Notes: generated by a model not told the origin, from the letters alone. A DNA stretch of 24,827 nucleotides from Nanobdellota archaeon (GCA_018901625.1 JAHIEM010000127.1:1-24827), one strand, 5' to 3'. Shown: positions 1-8,376, counted from the stretch's first letter. Numbers and translations are program-made.

Positions 1-258
1 CAGGCAAGAGGTTATGTTGAAGGGAAGAAGGTAAGTTTTTCATTAAATCTTAAGAATATTGCAGTTCTTCTTGATTCTGACACAATGATAATTGTTTCTG
101 CAACTGGGAAGGGAAGCTGGTTTAATGGGAAGAAGAATATCCGTGGAATAAATTCTGAAATAATGTGGAGATGTGACAGGCAGACAATGACTATTGATGT
201 TCAGGGTACAGGAGATTTAGATTTTTATATTGAAGATTTAGAAACTAGGTATTGCTAA
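1..258 (+). CDS. C-terminal fragment of an unidentified protein
   Basis: Frame 1 is open from the first base to a TAA at 256-258, giving the last 85 residues of a protein whose start lies outside the window. The fragment is rich in beta-type residues, contains the stretch SATGKGSWFNGKKNIRG and ends DLETRYC. It has no transmembrane segment and no motif I recognise. Codon choice resembles the downstream surface genes. About 210 bp separate its stop from the next start, and that next gene has its own promoter, so the two are probably separate transcription units. No function is assigned. Confidence 0.7.
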   Translation, partial: QARGYVEGKKVSFSLNLKNIAVLLDSDTMIIVSATGKGSWFNGKKNIRGINSEIMWRCDRQTMTIDVQGTGDLDFYIEDLETRYC

Positions 259-359
259 TTCTCTACTGACTGGGAGAGAAAAACTGCCTAGGTAACTTAT
301 AAACCCTGATGCTGAGCCATAGTTATGGTGTTAAATAGAAATCTTTTTACCTCATATTC

Positions 360-424
360 AGTAATAAAACAAGATATATCTTTCAAGATATATCTTAATT
401 AAGGGCATATGGCAAGATATACTT
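360..424 (+). promoter_or_regulatory. Tandem palindromic operator-like sites upstream of surface operon 1
   Basis: The 12-bp perfect palindrome AAGATATATCTT occurs at 371-382 and again at 385-396, with a degenerate third copy (AAGATATACTT) at 414-424. The block lies just upstream of the TATA box at 440-449. The segment 360-382 matches 11199-11221, in front of the second surface operon, at 21 of 23 positions. Closely spaced dyads beside a TATA box are typical of archaeal regulator sites. That they bind a regulator is inference. Confidence 0.55.
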
Positions 425-439
425 CTAAAGACGACTTTC

Positions 440-449
440 TTTATATATC
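440..449 (+). promoter_or_regulatory. TATA box for surface operon 1
   Basis: TTTATATATC is centred about 25 nt upstream of the ATG at 469, the spacing expected for an archaeal promoter giving a leaderless mRNA. It argues that translation starts at 469 rather than at the upstream in-frame ATG at 409, which would lie upstream of this box. Confidence 0.6.
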
Positions 450-468
450 AAAAAGAAATAATTTTTTT

Positions 469-3372
469 ATGAAAAAAGGTGTATCGCTGGGCCTAGCAGG
501 AATATTCCTGCTATTCTTTTTTTCCAGCTTGGCTCTTGTTTCTGCATCTTCCAAAGATGTGGGATATATTCTTCTGAGTAATAGAAATGTTAATCCCCAG
601 ATTACAAGCGTGTTCAATGAGCTTAATTTAACTTATGACTTATTGCTTGACAGCAAGATTAGAACATATGACTTGTCAAAATACAGAATGCTGTTTATTG
701 ATGATGTAAGACTTACAAACACGAGGAACTTGGCAATATACAATTACCCTTCAGTTGTTATGAATAGATATTATGGGCCTAATTGGGGGCTGACTGACAG
801 AGATGGGATTTCTCAGATGACTTCCAGTTCTCTTCTAAATGTAAAACTTGTGGATAATGGATTTGTCCAGGTTTATACTGATTCTAGATATAGCCTTGGT
901 GGAAGCTACATACCCATATACTATCTAAGTGATCAGAACAGAGTTTCTGGAACTAGTATTGCGAGAGCATTTGAAGGCGGAGGAGATAGTTTTAATGTTC
1001 CTATTGAGTATGGAAATGTAATTGAGGGAGTTCCTGCAGGAACTCTTCTGAAAAATAACAAGTTCAGCAAAAATAATATGTGTTTCTATGGAATTCCTAA
1101 AACTGGCTTCTGGACCAGTGATGCTAGAAACTTGTTTTTAGATTGTGTGAGTTATGTTGCAAGCAGGTGTTCAAGTGATGATGACTGTGCTTCTCAAAAT
1201 TCTGGAGCAAGATACTGCATGGCTCTTAATGCGCCTTATAATAATAGTGTTTATCAGAATAGGCAGGAGTTTTCGTGTGAAAATCCCGGATTAGTTAATT
1301 CTATGTGTGTTGATGATATAGTTCCTGTGAATATTGAGAACTGCACTGATATCTGCATAAATGGGGCTTGCGCAGATGTGATCTGCATGACAGATTCTGA
1401 TTGTGATGATGCTGATTCAAAGACTCTTGATAAATGCGAGAATCCTGCAACACTATTCTCTCACTGCACTCATACTAAGATTAATTGTTTTAATGATATT
1501 GACTGCGGAATCAATGGGTTTACAGGCAGTGGTTTTTGTTCTGCTAATAATCAGAATGTTTTAAAGAACTATTTAACATTCACCTGCCATGAATATGGAA
1601 CTATTAATTCTTACTGCACTAACTCAACTGCACAGATAATTATACAAAACTGCACAGACACATGTTCAAATGGGGCATGCAGAAGCATAACTTGCTATGC
1701 TGATTCTGATTGTGATGATAGTGATATTGGAACAGAAGATAAATGCTTACTGCCTGGAACAATAGATTCCAGCTGTGAAAATCAGCCAATTGCTTGTTTT
1801 GATAATTCAGACTGCGGAAGTGATAAGTGGATAGGAGACTTTCTCTGCGTAGGGAAGAATCTTTCCAGAAATTACTTGAATTTCATGTGCAATAATCCTG
1901 GAACTAGCTCTAGTTTCTGCTTTAATTCAAGTTCTCTGCTAATTAATCAGACTTGCCTTGATATCTGCACAGGCACTTCTTGCAAGAATATTGAGTGCTA
2001 TGCTGATTCTGATTGTGATGATAGCAATGTTGGGACTGAGGATAAATGCTTACTGCCTGGAACTATTAATTCATACTGCACTCACGAGCCTATAACCTGT
2101 TTCAGTAATATAGACTGCGGGACTAACTCTCTGTCTAATAACTTCTGCTCTGGAAACAGTGTTGTGAAGAGTTTTGTTAATTATACTTGCAATAATCCTG
2201 GAACAAGCTCTAGTTTCTGCTTTAATTTATCAGGAAACTATAATATCCAGACATGCGCTCAACAGTGCCAGGCTGGAAAATGCACTGTGATTAACTGCAC
2301 TAGGGATTTGGATTGTGATGATGCTGAAGATAGAACAATTGATTCTTGCGTAAACCCGAATACTACTGCTTCTTATTGCAGAAATCTTGAGGTTAACTGC
2401 CTGAATAATCTTGATTGCGGGTTTAGTGGTTTTTCTGGAGGGGAGTTCTGCGCTAGTAATGATGTTTTCAAGTATTATAGAAATTCAACTTGCGTTAATC
2501 CTGGAACTTTAAATTCTAATTGTGTTGTTTCCCAATTCCCTATTTTGATTCAGGATTGTGATGATGCTGATTTAAGAACAATTGATTCTTGCATAGATGA
2601 TAATCCTGCATATTGCAAGCATGATTTAATTGGATGTTATGATAATTCAGATTGCTCTGGAGGCGGGTTAGTCAATTCTTACTGTGTTGGCAAGGAAGTT
2701 TGGAATAATGTCAGCTCTAGATTATGCTTAAATCCTGGCACAACTTCTAGTTCGTGCTCACTAGAATATAATCAGGTTTTAAATAACACATGCTCTGATT
2801 ATTGCTCTAATGGCAAGTGTTCCTCGTTTATATGCCATAATAATTTAGAGTGCGGGAGTGATAGTTTTGGAAATAATTATTGCTACCAGGATGATGTTTT
2901 TAAGAATAAATTAAGTTTCTTGTGCAGTAATCCAAACACTATCTCTAGTTTGTGCAGTAATTCATCATCACAACAGCTAGTTGAGGATTGCGGTGAAGAT
3001 AGTTATTCTGGGTATTCTGCAAATTATTGCAAGAATAATTCAGTTTACAAGAATAGAACATTCTATGATAGGGGGTGCTTGTTAAATTCTTGTTCTGTGA
3101 ATTCACTTGTTCAGGAAGAGATTGTTGAAACCTGCTCTGATATTTGTGTAAATGGGGCTTGTGAGGAAATCACTTGTCATGCTGTTTCAGATTGCGGAAG
3201 TAGTGGATGGTCAGGACTTCCTTTTTGCTCTGGGTTGAATGTAAATCAAAACTATCTTGCTGTTAGTTGCGTGAATCCTGGAACTGTTGATTCTTACTGC
3301 ACTAACTCCAGCTCTGGCATGAAAGTTGGAAGTTGTTTGTTCGGGTGCTCTAATGGAGGGTGCACTTGTTAA
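469..3372 (+). CDS. Exported Cys-rich repeat protein with N-terminal alpha/beta domain
   Basis: The protein is 967 residues with a clear signal peptide (about residues 1-27, MKKG then a hydrophobic run ending VSAS). Residues about 28-235 form an alpha/beta domain ending in GFWTSDARNLFLDCVSYVA, which resembles the ThuA/class-I amidotransferase-like fold and the N-terminal domain of the giant protein at 11938. The rest is a Cys-rich array of two alternating motifs. A CxxxxDCG...FC...CxNPGTxSSxC unit occurs about nine times, and a DSDCDD...DxC...C unit four to five times. Many NxS/T sequons are present, and no C-terminal anchor is visible. The in-frame ATG at 409 was rejected because 469 gives a better signal peptide and sits correctly after a TATA box. 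It is the first gene of a four-gene operon. A surface or adhesion role is inferred. Confidence 0.85.
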   Translation: MKKGVSLGLAGIFLLFFFSSLALVSASSKDVGYILLSNRNVNPQITSVFNELNLTYDLLLDSKIRTYDLSKYRMLFIDDVRLTNTRNLAIYNYPSVVMNRYYGPNWGLTDRDGISQMTSSSLLNVKLVDNGFVQVYTDSRYSLGGSYIPIYYLSDQNRVSGTSIARAFEGGGDSFNVPIEYGNVIEGVPAGTLLKNNKFSKNNMCFYGIPKTGFWTSDARNLFLDCVSYVASRCSSDDDCASQNSGARYCMALNAPYNNSVYQNRQEFSCENPGLVNSMCVDDIVPVNIENCTDICINGACADVICMTDSDCDDADSKTLDKCENPATLFSHCTHTKINCFNDIDCGINGFTGSGFCSANNQNVLKNYLTFTCHEYGTINSYCTNSTAQIIIQNCTDTCSNGACRSITCYADSDCDDSDIGTEDKCLLPGTIDSSCENQPIACFDNSDCGSDKWIGDFLCVGKNLSRNYLNFMCNNPGTSSSFCFNSSSLLINQTCLDICTGTSCKNIECYADSDCDDSNVGTEDKCLLPGTINSYCTHEPITCFSNIDCGTNSLSNNFCSGNSVVKSFVNYTCNNPGTSSSFCFNLSGNYNIQTCAQQCQAGKCTVINCTRDLDCDDAEDRTIDSCVNPNTTASYCRNLEVNCLNNLDCGFSGFSGGEFCASNDVFKYYRNSTCVNPGTLNSNCVVSQFPILIQDCDDADLRTIDSCIDDNPAYCKHDLIGCYDNSDCSGGGLVNSYCVGKEVWNNVSSRLCLNPGTTSSSCSLEYNQVLNNTCSDYCSNGKCSSFICHNNLECGSDSFGNNYCYQDDVFKNKLSFLCSNPNTISSLCSNSSSQQLVEDCGEDSYSGYSANYCKNNSVYKNRTFYDRGCLLNSCSVNSLVQEEIVETCSDICVNGACEEITCHAVSDCGSSGWSGLPFCSGLNVNQNYLAVSCVNPGTVDSYCTNSSSGMKVGSCLFGCSNGGCTC

Positions 3373-3373
3373 A

Positions 3374-5284
3374 ATGAGAAATATGAAGGAGTATAGTTCT
3401 GGATGGGATTACTGGCATAAGACTGGAATTCAAAGAATAATCGCAGGTCATAGTGACTCGGGAGTTGTAGGAGAGTTAAAAGGAATTATAGGCTCGAGGG
3501 GCTATAGTCATATAAGGAAAATTGAAAAGATAAGAGAGATTATTGGAGACAATACTCTTGAAGGAGACACAAGGGGAGAGGTAACTCTGTTACTCAGAGA
3601 GTATTCTAGCTACCTAGTAGAGACAAAAGTAAAAAAAGATGGACATGTAACCTCAGCAAGAAGAATCAGAGATTTAACTTCTGTTTTTGGGCAGCTTAAG
3701 AAGGTTCAGAGAGATGTTGAGGGAAGGGCTCCTAGTTTTGGTAAGCATGTTTCAGATTATGAACAGAGTTCATTGAATACTGCTAGAAGAAACAAGGTGG
3801 CTAGAACAGTAAGAGAGAATGTTGAAGCAGATAAGTTAGCAAGAGAGAGTTCTGGGATAGTCTCCTTGTTTAATGCAGAGGCAGGGTATGAAATGAATAG
3901 AGAACTAGAAAATGCGCCAGAAACAATAGCTGATGATGCTGAAGATGGAAATTATGCAGAGCCAAGAATAGTCACAAAACAACCAGGATTCTGGCAGAGA
4001 GCTAAAAAAGCTGCTGCTGTTGCTGCCTGTGTTATTGGAGGGATAGTTACACTGGGCATGAGGGGAAATGATTATCATACTGCAACTGCTGCTCAGGCTG
4101 CAATCATGGAGAGTCCATCAAGACCTGTTATTGTTGAGAGCCAGCCCTCACCAAGGGTTACTAGCGGGCCTGCGGGCAGGGGAATTATTGAAGATGTTAA
4201 TTTAAAAGAAGATTTAGCAGCAGCCAGGCAAGAGATATCAGGGCTTGAGAAGCAGAATGAAGGATTAAGAACAGTATATGAAGCAAAACTATCTGTTGCT
4301 GAGACAGAGAGAAAGTTCAATGAAGATAGATTAAAAGAAGTGTATGAGTTAAAAGTAAAAGGTTTAGAAGAGAGAGCAAAACTTGCTGGGGAAAAAGATG
4401 ATGTAGTTGTTAAGAGAACTGAGACAAGATTGAAAGCAGGTTATGAAGCAATATTAAAACAAGAGCGAGCAGCAAGATTAGCTGCTGGGAAACCTGATTC
4501 AGAAGTTGTGAGATATACTACAGAGGCCATAAATAAGGTAAGTGTTCCGCGAGATGTTCACACTAGGCTAGAGACCAGACTTAGACAGGCTGAAGAGTCG
4601 CGAGAGAGAACAGAAAAAGAGTTAGTTAAGACACATGGTGAGAGAGATACTCTTGACAAGAGACTGGACACCATGGCTAGGCAGTATACTATTCTTGCTT
4701 TAAAAGTTGGGGAATATAAGGATAAAGAAGATGCTGCAGATAGACAAGAAAAATACAATGCATTTGTTGAAAAGAGAAAGAGAGAAGAAGCTGAGAATGT
4801 TCACGCGATTGTTAGCGGGAGTAATTTTAATCTTCCTAAATCACCTGTTGTTTATGCAAAGATAAGAAGAGTGGTTGAGACTAAGAAAACATTTTTTGGA
4901 AGTAAGACTGAGGAGAGATTTGAAATTGCAAGCCCCCAGATTCTTGATTTAAAGAGCAGTGGTGATTTTAGACTGATTGACACAGGGAAAGAGTTAAGAG
5001 AGATTGCAGATGCATTTGCAGGAGTATATGATCCTAATGCTGTTGATAAGAATAAGTTTGAAGAGCTAGTTTCATCACAGGGAGCTAGTTTGAGTTTTGC
5101 AAGAAGATTAGAGCAGGGAACAGATAGTTTTGACAAGCTTGCAATGTTTATTGCTGAGTATGCTGCTTCAAAAGCTGAGAGTATGCCTGGAGTTGTGTTT
5201 GTCAGGGATAAAAACGGGGAGATAACTGCAATAGGAAATTATGATGATGTTGTTAAATTAAAAGCAGAGAGGGCTGGAAAATGA
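3374..5284 (+). CDS. Membrane-anchored coiled-coil protein, unknown function
   Basis: The start chosen is the ATG at 3374, 1 nt after the previous stop. An in-frame ATG at 3326 would overlap the previous gene by 47 bp and adds no recognisable domain. The product is about 636 residues. It has a basic, helical N-terminal part (about 1-205) without a signal peptide, one hydrophobic segment (about 208-232, AAAVAACVIGGIVTLG), a Pro/Ser linker, and a long charged coiled coil (about 273-473, repeated E/K/R-rich heptads such as ETRLRQAEESRERTEKEL). A globular C-terminal domain (about 476-636) follows and contains VVYAKIRRVVETKKTFFGSK. Position in the operon suggests it connects the cytoplasm with the exported partners. 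The family is not recognised. Confidence 0.8.
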   Translation: MRNMKEYSSGWDYWHKTGIQRIIAGHSDSGVVGELKGIIGSRGYSHIRKIEKIREIIGDNTLEGDTRGEVTLLLREYSSYLVETKVKKDGHVTSARRIRDLTSVFGQLKKVQRDVEGRAPSFGKHVSDYEQSSLNTARRNKVARTVRENVEADKLARESSGIVSLFNAEAGYEMNRELENAPETIADDAEDGNYAEPRIVTKQPGFWQRAKKAAAVAACVIGGIVTLGMRGNDYHTATAAQAAIMESPSRPVIVESQPSPRVTSGPAGRGIIEDVNLKEDLAAARQEISGLEKQNEGLRTVYEAKLSVAETERKFNEDRLKEVYELKVKGLEERAKLAGEKDDVVVKRTETRLKAGYEAILKQERAARLAAGKPDSEVVRYTTEAINKVSVPRDVHTRLETRLRQAEESRERTEKELVKTHGERDTLDKRLDTMARQYTILALKVGEYKDKEDAADRQEKYNAFVEKRKREEAENVHAIVSGSNFNLPKSPVVYAKIRRVVETKKTFFGSKTEERFEIASPQILDLKSSGDFRLIDTGKELREIADAFAGVYDPNAVDKNKFEELVSSQGASLSFARRLEQGTDSFDKLAMFIAEYAASKAESMPGVVFVRDKNGEITAIGNYDDVVKLKAERAGK

Positions 5285-6432
5285 ATTTTATAAGAAAAGG
5301 ATTAGCTGGATTATTGATTGGAAGCGCTTCTGTTATTGGGGGATGTTTGAATGTGAGCCACTCTGAGAGAGATTTAACAAGACTTACAAGAGGGGGATAT
5401 GCAGAGATTTCAAGAAGAGTTGAGGAAAGAGCAGATTATGCTTTTCCAGATGCAAACAAAGGTGTAGACTATTCAACTGCGAGAGAGATAACTGATAGGT
5501 ATGGAAATCTCCCTAGACAGAAACTAACTGTTCATTTTGTTGATGGGAATTCTGTTTCAAGTGAGGAAGCTGATTTTACAAGAGTTGGGAACAGGTATGC
5601 AGGAACTTTGAAGAGAGTAGAAGATTTTATGCCTAGTGATGCTAATAGTTCTAATGGAAAGGTGTTGAATCTAGGAAATCCTGACAGTTATCTTATTGTT
5701 GATGGCGCTCAGAAGAATCAGATTTCAAGAGATTGCGGGATATATAGAATAGGAAGCTTGCCTGGAGATGGAAAACCTGAATTTACACTTGCAATCAGAG
5801 AGGTAAGGTGCATTAACAGCAAGACATTAAACGAACAGAGAACATATGAAGCGCACATATTATTTGGAAGAAATAGATTTGAAGAAACTAAAGATATTAA
5901 GGATTATGTTTATGCTGTGAGATTAGTTGAAGATGCTGCTCTCGGGTGGGTTGCTGCTGGTGCAAGAGGGACAATAGGAACAGTTGCTGATAATTTAATA
6001 TTAGGAATTGGAGCAGCTATTCAGGGGCAGAAGGTTCCTGATAATACATTTATTACAAGCGGGAGAAAATATATTGGATTAGAAGGGAAAACAGCTGAAA
6101 TCAGCACTATGCTTGAGGAAGCAAAAGATTCCAGAGCAAGAGATGTAATATTAGTTAAGTCTGACAGTGGGTTTGGTTATGTTATTGGAAGTGCTGATTA
6201 TGTGAGGGGCATAAAGAACGGGGTTGCTATCTGGAATAGTGGGCAGGATAAAAATCATATTGAAGACTTAATCTTAAGAGTGTTTAGAGTTGCTACAAGA
6301 GCAAGTTGTTCTTCTGGAGATGATCATCATCAGGGAAGCAGCAGTGGTGGTGGAAGAATAGGCGGAGCAGGTGGGAATGGTTCTAGCAGCAGTGGCGGTG
6401 GAAGCCAAAGTGGCGGCGGGGGCGGAAGATGA
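5281..6432 (+). CDS. Lipoprotein-like exported protein with Gly/Ser-rich tail
   Basis: This 383-residue protein overlaps the previous gene by ATGA, indicating translational coupling. The N-terminus MNFIRKGLAGLLIGSASVIGGC has a positive start, a hydrophobic core and a lipobox-like IGGC with Cys22, so lipid anchoring outside the membrane is plausible. A globular body (about 30-340) follows, with a hydrophobic helical stretch around GWVAAGARGTIGTVADNLILGIG. The last 40 residues are low-complexity Gly/Ser with an HH pair (DDHHQGSSSGGG and similar), a likely flexible extension. I recognise no family. Because it is co-translated with the coiled-coil protein and the secreted Cys-rich proteins, it is probably part of the same envelope structure. 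Confidence 0.8.
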   Translation: MNFIRKGLAGLLIGSASVIGGCLNVSHSERDLTRLTRGGYAEISRRVEERADYAFPDANKGVDYSTAREITDRYGNLPRQKLTVHFVDGNSVSSEEADFTRVGNRYAGTLKRVEDFMPSDANSSNGKVLNLGNPDSYLIVDGAQKNQISRDCGIYRIGSLPGDGKPEFTLAIREVRCINSKTLNEQRTYEAHILFGRNRFEETKDIKDYVYAVRLVEDAALGWVAAGARGTIGTVADNLILGIGAAIQGQKVPDNTFITSGRKYIGLEGKTAEISTMLEEAKDSRARDVILVKSDSGFGYVIGSADYVRGIKNGVAIWNSGQDKNHIEDLILRVFRVATRASCSSGDDHHQGSSSGGGRIGGAGGNGSSSSGGGSQSGGGGGR

Positions 6433-7382
6433 GAAAGATATTTATGTTATTAATTATTGGAATTTTACTAGCTAGTTTTGCTTCTGCTGCGAGATATGAA
6501 GATAATTATTTTAAATACGGAACAATTGACAGTTCTGGGAATATTGTTGAGACAAGCACTCCTGTAAATGATGTGAATGTTCTTGGATTTGTCTGTAGTT
6601 CTGCAAACTGCGCGAGTGTATCTTCTAATTTATGGAGCGGGAATGTTTTAAATTCTGGAGATGATTTTATTCAGCTAACATATCCTACTATTCTGCTATC
6701 TCAGTATGGATACGGGGTTTATATGTACAAAGAGGGGTATATTCCTTATGAGGTCAGCGCAGACTGGTGGGGAACTAATAGTAATGATCCCGGGGCATAT
6801 AATAACTTTTTAACTAAGAAACAGTTCTGCCATCCTGATATTAATTCTGTGCAGACGCAAACAATCTCTGGGAATGTTAATGTGAATGTTAATGTTCACT
6901 CTCCTATTGATAATGCCGGGCCTCTAAATTATATTCCTCCTGCGATTGCTAGCCACTACTCAGCTAGCATGAGTGTTAGATTAGAAGCATGGAAGAATAA
7001 TTCTCTAGTTTACTCTCAGAACAAAACAGTTATAATTCCATTTTCTGGAAATGGTTTAGTTAGTTTCTCTTTCCCAGCAAGTGCAGGGAATTATAATATT
7101 CTGGTTTATTCCAGCACAAGTGATGCAAAGTGCCTAGATTATCATCCTGACTATGAGAACAAGACTGTTATTATCGCTTGTGATGAAGATTCTGATTGTG
7201 GAAATAGTTATTGCCTGGCTGGAGATGGTTTTTGTTCTGGATTAAATGTTTATAGAAGCTCACGCTCGTTTAGCTGTGTTAATCCTGGGACAGCAAGTTC
7301 AGCATGCACTAATTCTACATCTAACTTTCTAGTTGGAAGCTGTGATTATTCCTGTGTTCTTGGCAAGTGTTTTGGGAATTGA
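6429..7382 (+). CDS. Exported protein with one C-terminal Cys-rich unit
   Basis: The protein has 317 residues and overlaps the preceding gene by ATGA. The signal peptide is about residues 1-20 (MRKIFMLLIIGILLASFASA). Residues 21-245 look like beta-rich carbohydrate-binding or carboxypeptidase-regulatory-like modules, with strands around DVNVLGFVCSSANC and GYGVYMYKEGYIPYEV and a repeat-like NVNVNVNVHS. Residues about 248-317 are a single copy of the unit repeated in the 469-3372 product (DSDCG...FCSGLNV...SCVNPGTASSACTNST...GSC...C...GKC). The shared unit suggests both proteins assemble together or bind the same partner. It is the last gene of the operon and is followed within 5 bp by a strong hairpin. 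Confidence 0.82.
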   Translation: MRKIFMLLIIGILLASFASAARYEDNYFKYGTIDSSGNIVETSTPVNDVNVLGFVCSSANCASVSSNLWSGNVLNSGDDFIQLTYPTILLSQYGYGVYMYKEGYIPYEVSADWWGTNSNDPGAYNNFLTKKQFCHPDINSVQTQTISGNVNVNVNVHSPIDNAGPLNYIPPAIASHYSASMSVRLEAWKNNSLVYSQNKTVIIPFSGNGLVSFSFPASAGNYNILVYSSTSDAKCLDYHPDYENKTVIIACDEDSDCGNSYCLAGDGFCSGLNVYRSSRSFSCVNPGTASSACTNSTSNFLVGSCDYSCVLGKCFGN

Positions 7383-7386
7383 AACT

Positions 7387-7425
7387 ATAGGAAAAGAAAT
7401 TAATAATCGAACTTTCTTTTCCTAT
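7387..7425 (+). terminator. Hairpin after surface operon 1
   Basis: A perfect 13-bp inverted repeat, ATAGGAAAAGAAA at 7387-7399 and TTTCTTTTCCTAT at 7413-7425, encloses a 13-nt loop and begins 4 nt after the stop codon. A smaller stem (GGAAA/TTTCC) follows near 7433-7445. Archaeal termination mainly uses T-runs, so the hairpin could instead be an RNA-processing or stabilising end. Confidence 0.55.
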
Positions 7426-7524
7426 CTATCAAGGAAAAAATTTCCGAAAATTTATTTCCGTTGATATAATTATGTTAGTTTCTCGCTAGGGATTTCACGA
7501 ATTAAATAAAAGAAGAAAGGGAAA

Positions 7525-7770
7525 TCATCTAAAAGCAAAATTAGATTCCCATTGTTTATTATATTCATCTATATGCTGATAAGCATTTTGAACATCACTT
7601 TGAATAGATAATCTTCGTCTTACTTTGGCAATAGCTGCTTTGAATTGCATTTCAGGAGTTTCAACTAACATTTCAAGTTTCCTCCCCTTGCTTATTTGTG
7701 AATTTATGAAATGGGCTGCCCTATGGCAATATGATTTCAAAAGTCCAATTGTTTTATAATTCATTTTCAT
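7525..7770 (-). CDS. Small hypothetical protein, basic and helical
   Basis: This minus-strand ORF encodes 81 residues (MKMNYKTIGLLKSYCHRAAH...). It could extend upstream to 7824, but a TATA box (GATTTATATC on the minus strand, + positions 7796-7805) lies about 30 nt before the ATG at 7770. The longer form would therefore start upstream of its own promoter, and I place the start at 7770. The product is predicted all-helical and basic, with AAIAKVRRRL and an aromatic C-terminus (YNKQWESNFAFR), without a signal peptide or membrane helix. It lies convergent to surface operon 1. No family is recognised. Confidence 0.5.
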   Translation of the reverse strand: MKMNYKTIGLLKSYCHRAAHFINSQISKGRKLEMLVETPEMQFKAAIAKVRRRLSIQSDVQNAYQHIDEYNKQWESNFAFR

Positions 7771-7915
7771 TCTTAAATCTACTAATAATGTGAAAGATAT
7801 AAATCTTTTGTTTGCCCTTTTCATTGTTCTGCTATCTGCTGATTTTATCTAATTATGTTAGGTGACCGAGCCCTCGAGTGAGCTCGAGGAAATTTGGGAC
7901 AAATTTCACTCCTGA

Positions 7916-7986
7916 GCCGATAGAGATGAAAAAGTTTTGCTCTTTAGTATCTTAAACTAATAATTAGAAAGAGCGAAACTTTTTGA
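7916..7986. mobile_element. 71-bp hairpin insertion (MITE-like), copy 1
   Basis: Copy B reads CACTCCTGA directly joined to AACAACGAA, whereas here the same two blocks are separated by 71 bp flanked by TGA on both sides. The insert is built on a long inverted repeat, 7929-7945 against 7968-7984, 17 positions with a single T-G pair. The loop contains GTATCT...TAATAATTAG. A diverged second copy is at 10958-11012. It encodes nothing, so any movement would need a transposase acting in trans. Confidence 0.5.
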
Positions 7987-8022
7987 AACAACGAATTAAA
8001 AAAGAATATTTTTAATGAAGAG

Positions 8023-8038
8023 TTAAAATACAATTTGT
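8023..8038. repeat. 16-bp inverted repeat, left of the 8137 gene
   Basis: TTAAAATACAATTTGT is the exact reverse complement of 8421-8436. The pair brackets a single small gene (8137-8376) with its own promoter, a cassette-like arrangement. Confidence 0.55.
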
Positions 8039-8107
8039 GGCGGGGGGAACGCTCGGTGTTCCTCTCGTATTAATTGGGTGCGATTAATATAGTCCAGTAA
8101 ACAAATA

Positions 8108-8116
8108 TTTATATAA
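8108..8116 (+). promoter_or_regulatory. TATA box for the 8137 gene
   Basis: TTTATATAA is centred about 25 nt before the ATG at 8137, consistent with a leaderless transcript. Confidence 0.55.
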
Positions 8117-8136
8117 TAAGTTCTGCTAAATTCAGT

Positions 8137-8376
8137 ATGACAAGAACCTTAGTGCATCATGTGTGGCCAGCACCCATCGAAGAAGATGAAAAGAACAAGG
8201 CAATTTTACCAGCACTAGATAAAATTGATAGTGCTGGAGGAGAAGTAAGGGTGGTTAGGGAAGGGTCTTTATTGGCTGGAATGGTAAAACTTCCCTTTTT
8301 AGAAACTCCAATAGGTAAAAGGCACTATGGAGTAGAATCAATTCAACGATATGCAGAAGATTATCGAAAAAATTAA
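8137..8376 (+). CDS. Small hypothetical protein of a single-gene cassette
   Basis: The product is a 79-residue soluble protein (MTRTLVHHVWPAPIEEDEKN...). The composition is mixed alpha/beta, with SAGGEVRVVREGSLLAGMVKLPF as the likely strand-rich core and a charged helical end (SIQRYAEDYRKN). There is no signal peptide, membrane helix or metal motif. A good TATA box at the leaderless distance supports expression. The gene is alone between structured repeats A and B and is framed by perfect 16-bp inverted repeats. No family is recognised; a cargo gene of a mobile or cassette region is the most that can be said. Confidence 0.6.
   Translation: MTRTLVHHVWPAPIEEDEKNKAILPALDKIDSAGGEVRVVREGSLLAGMVKLPFLETPIGKRHYGVESIQRYAEDYRKN

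Larger units (their letters stand above)
7850..8064 (+). repeat. Structured intergenic repeat, copy A
   Basis: This begins with TAATTATGTTAG and shares ordered blocks with copy B (8444-8579): the start motif, GAGGAAA, CACTCCTGA, GAAACAACGAA, AAAGAATATT and a closing CGGGGG run. It contains consecutive perfect stems: CCTCGAG/CTCGAGG (7872-7889), GAAATTT/AAATTTC (7889-7907), an inserted 17-bp stem (7929-7984), ATTAAAAA/TTTTTAAT (7995-8016) and GGGGAAC/GTTCCTC (8044-8064, one G-T pair). The last loop, GCTCGGT (8051-8057), is exactly complementary to ACCGAGC at 7865-7871. It accounts for most of the 366 bp without a gene between 7771 and 8136. It may be a structured RNA or a recombination site; no known class was recognised. 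Confidence 0.5.

Noticed and set aside
409..468. Upstream in-frame ATG for the first surface gene
   Set aside because: It would place the TATA box (440-449) inside the coding region and put 20 polar residues before the signal peptide; the start at 469 fits both promoter and signal peptide.
1165..3372. CRISPR-like repetition
   Set aside because: The repeats are degenerate protein-coding Cys-rich units in one open frame, with no constant repeat-spacer period; no CRISPR array was seen anywhere in the window.
4093..5136. Minus-strand open frames opposite the coiled-coil gene
   Set aside because: They are antisense shadows rich in Ser/Leu, without promoters, lying over a clearly coding strand.
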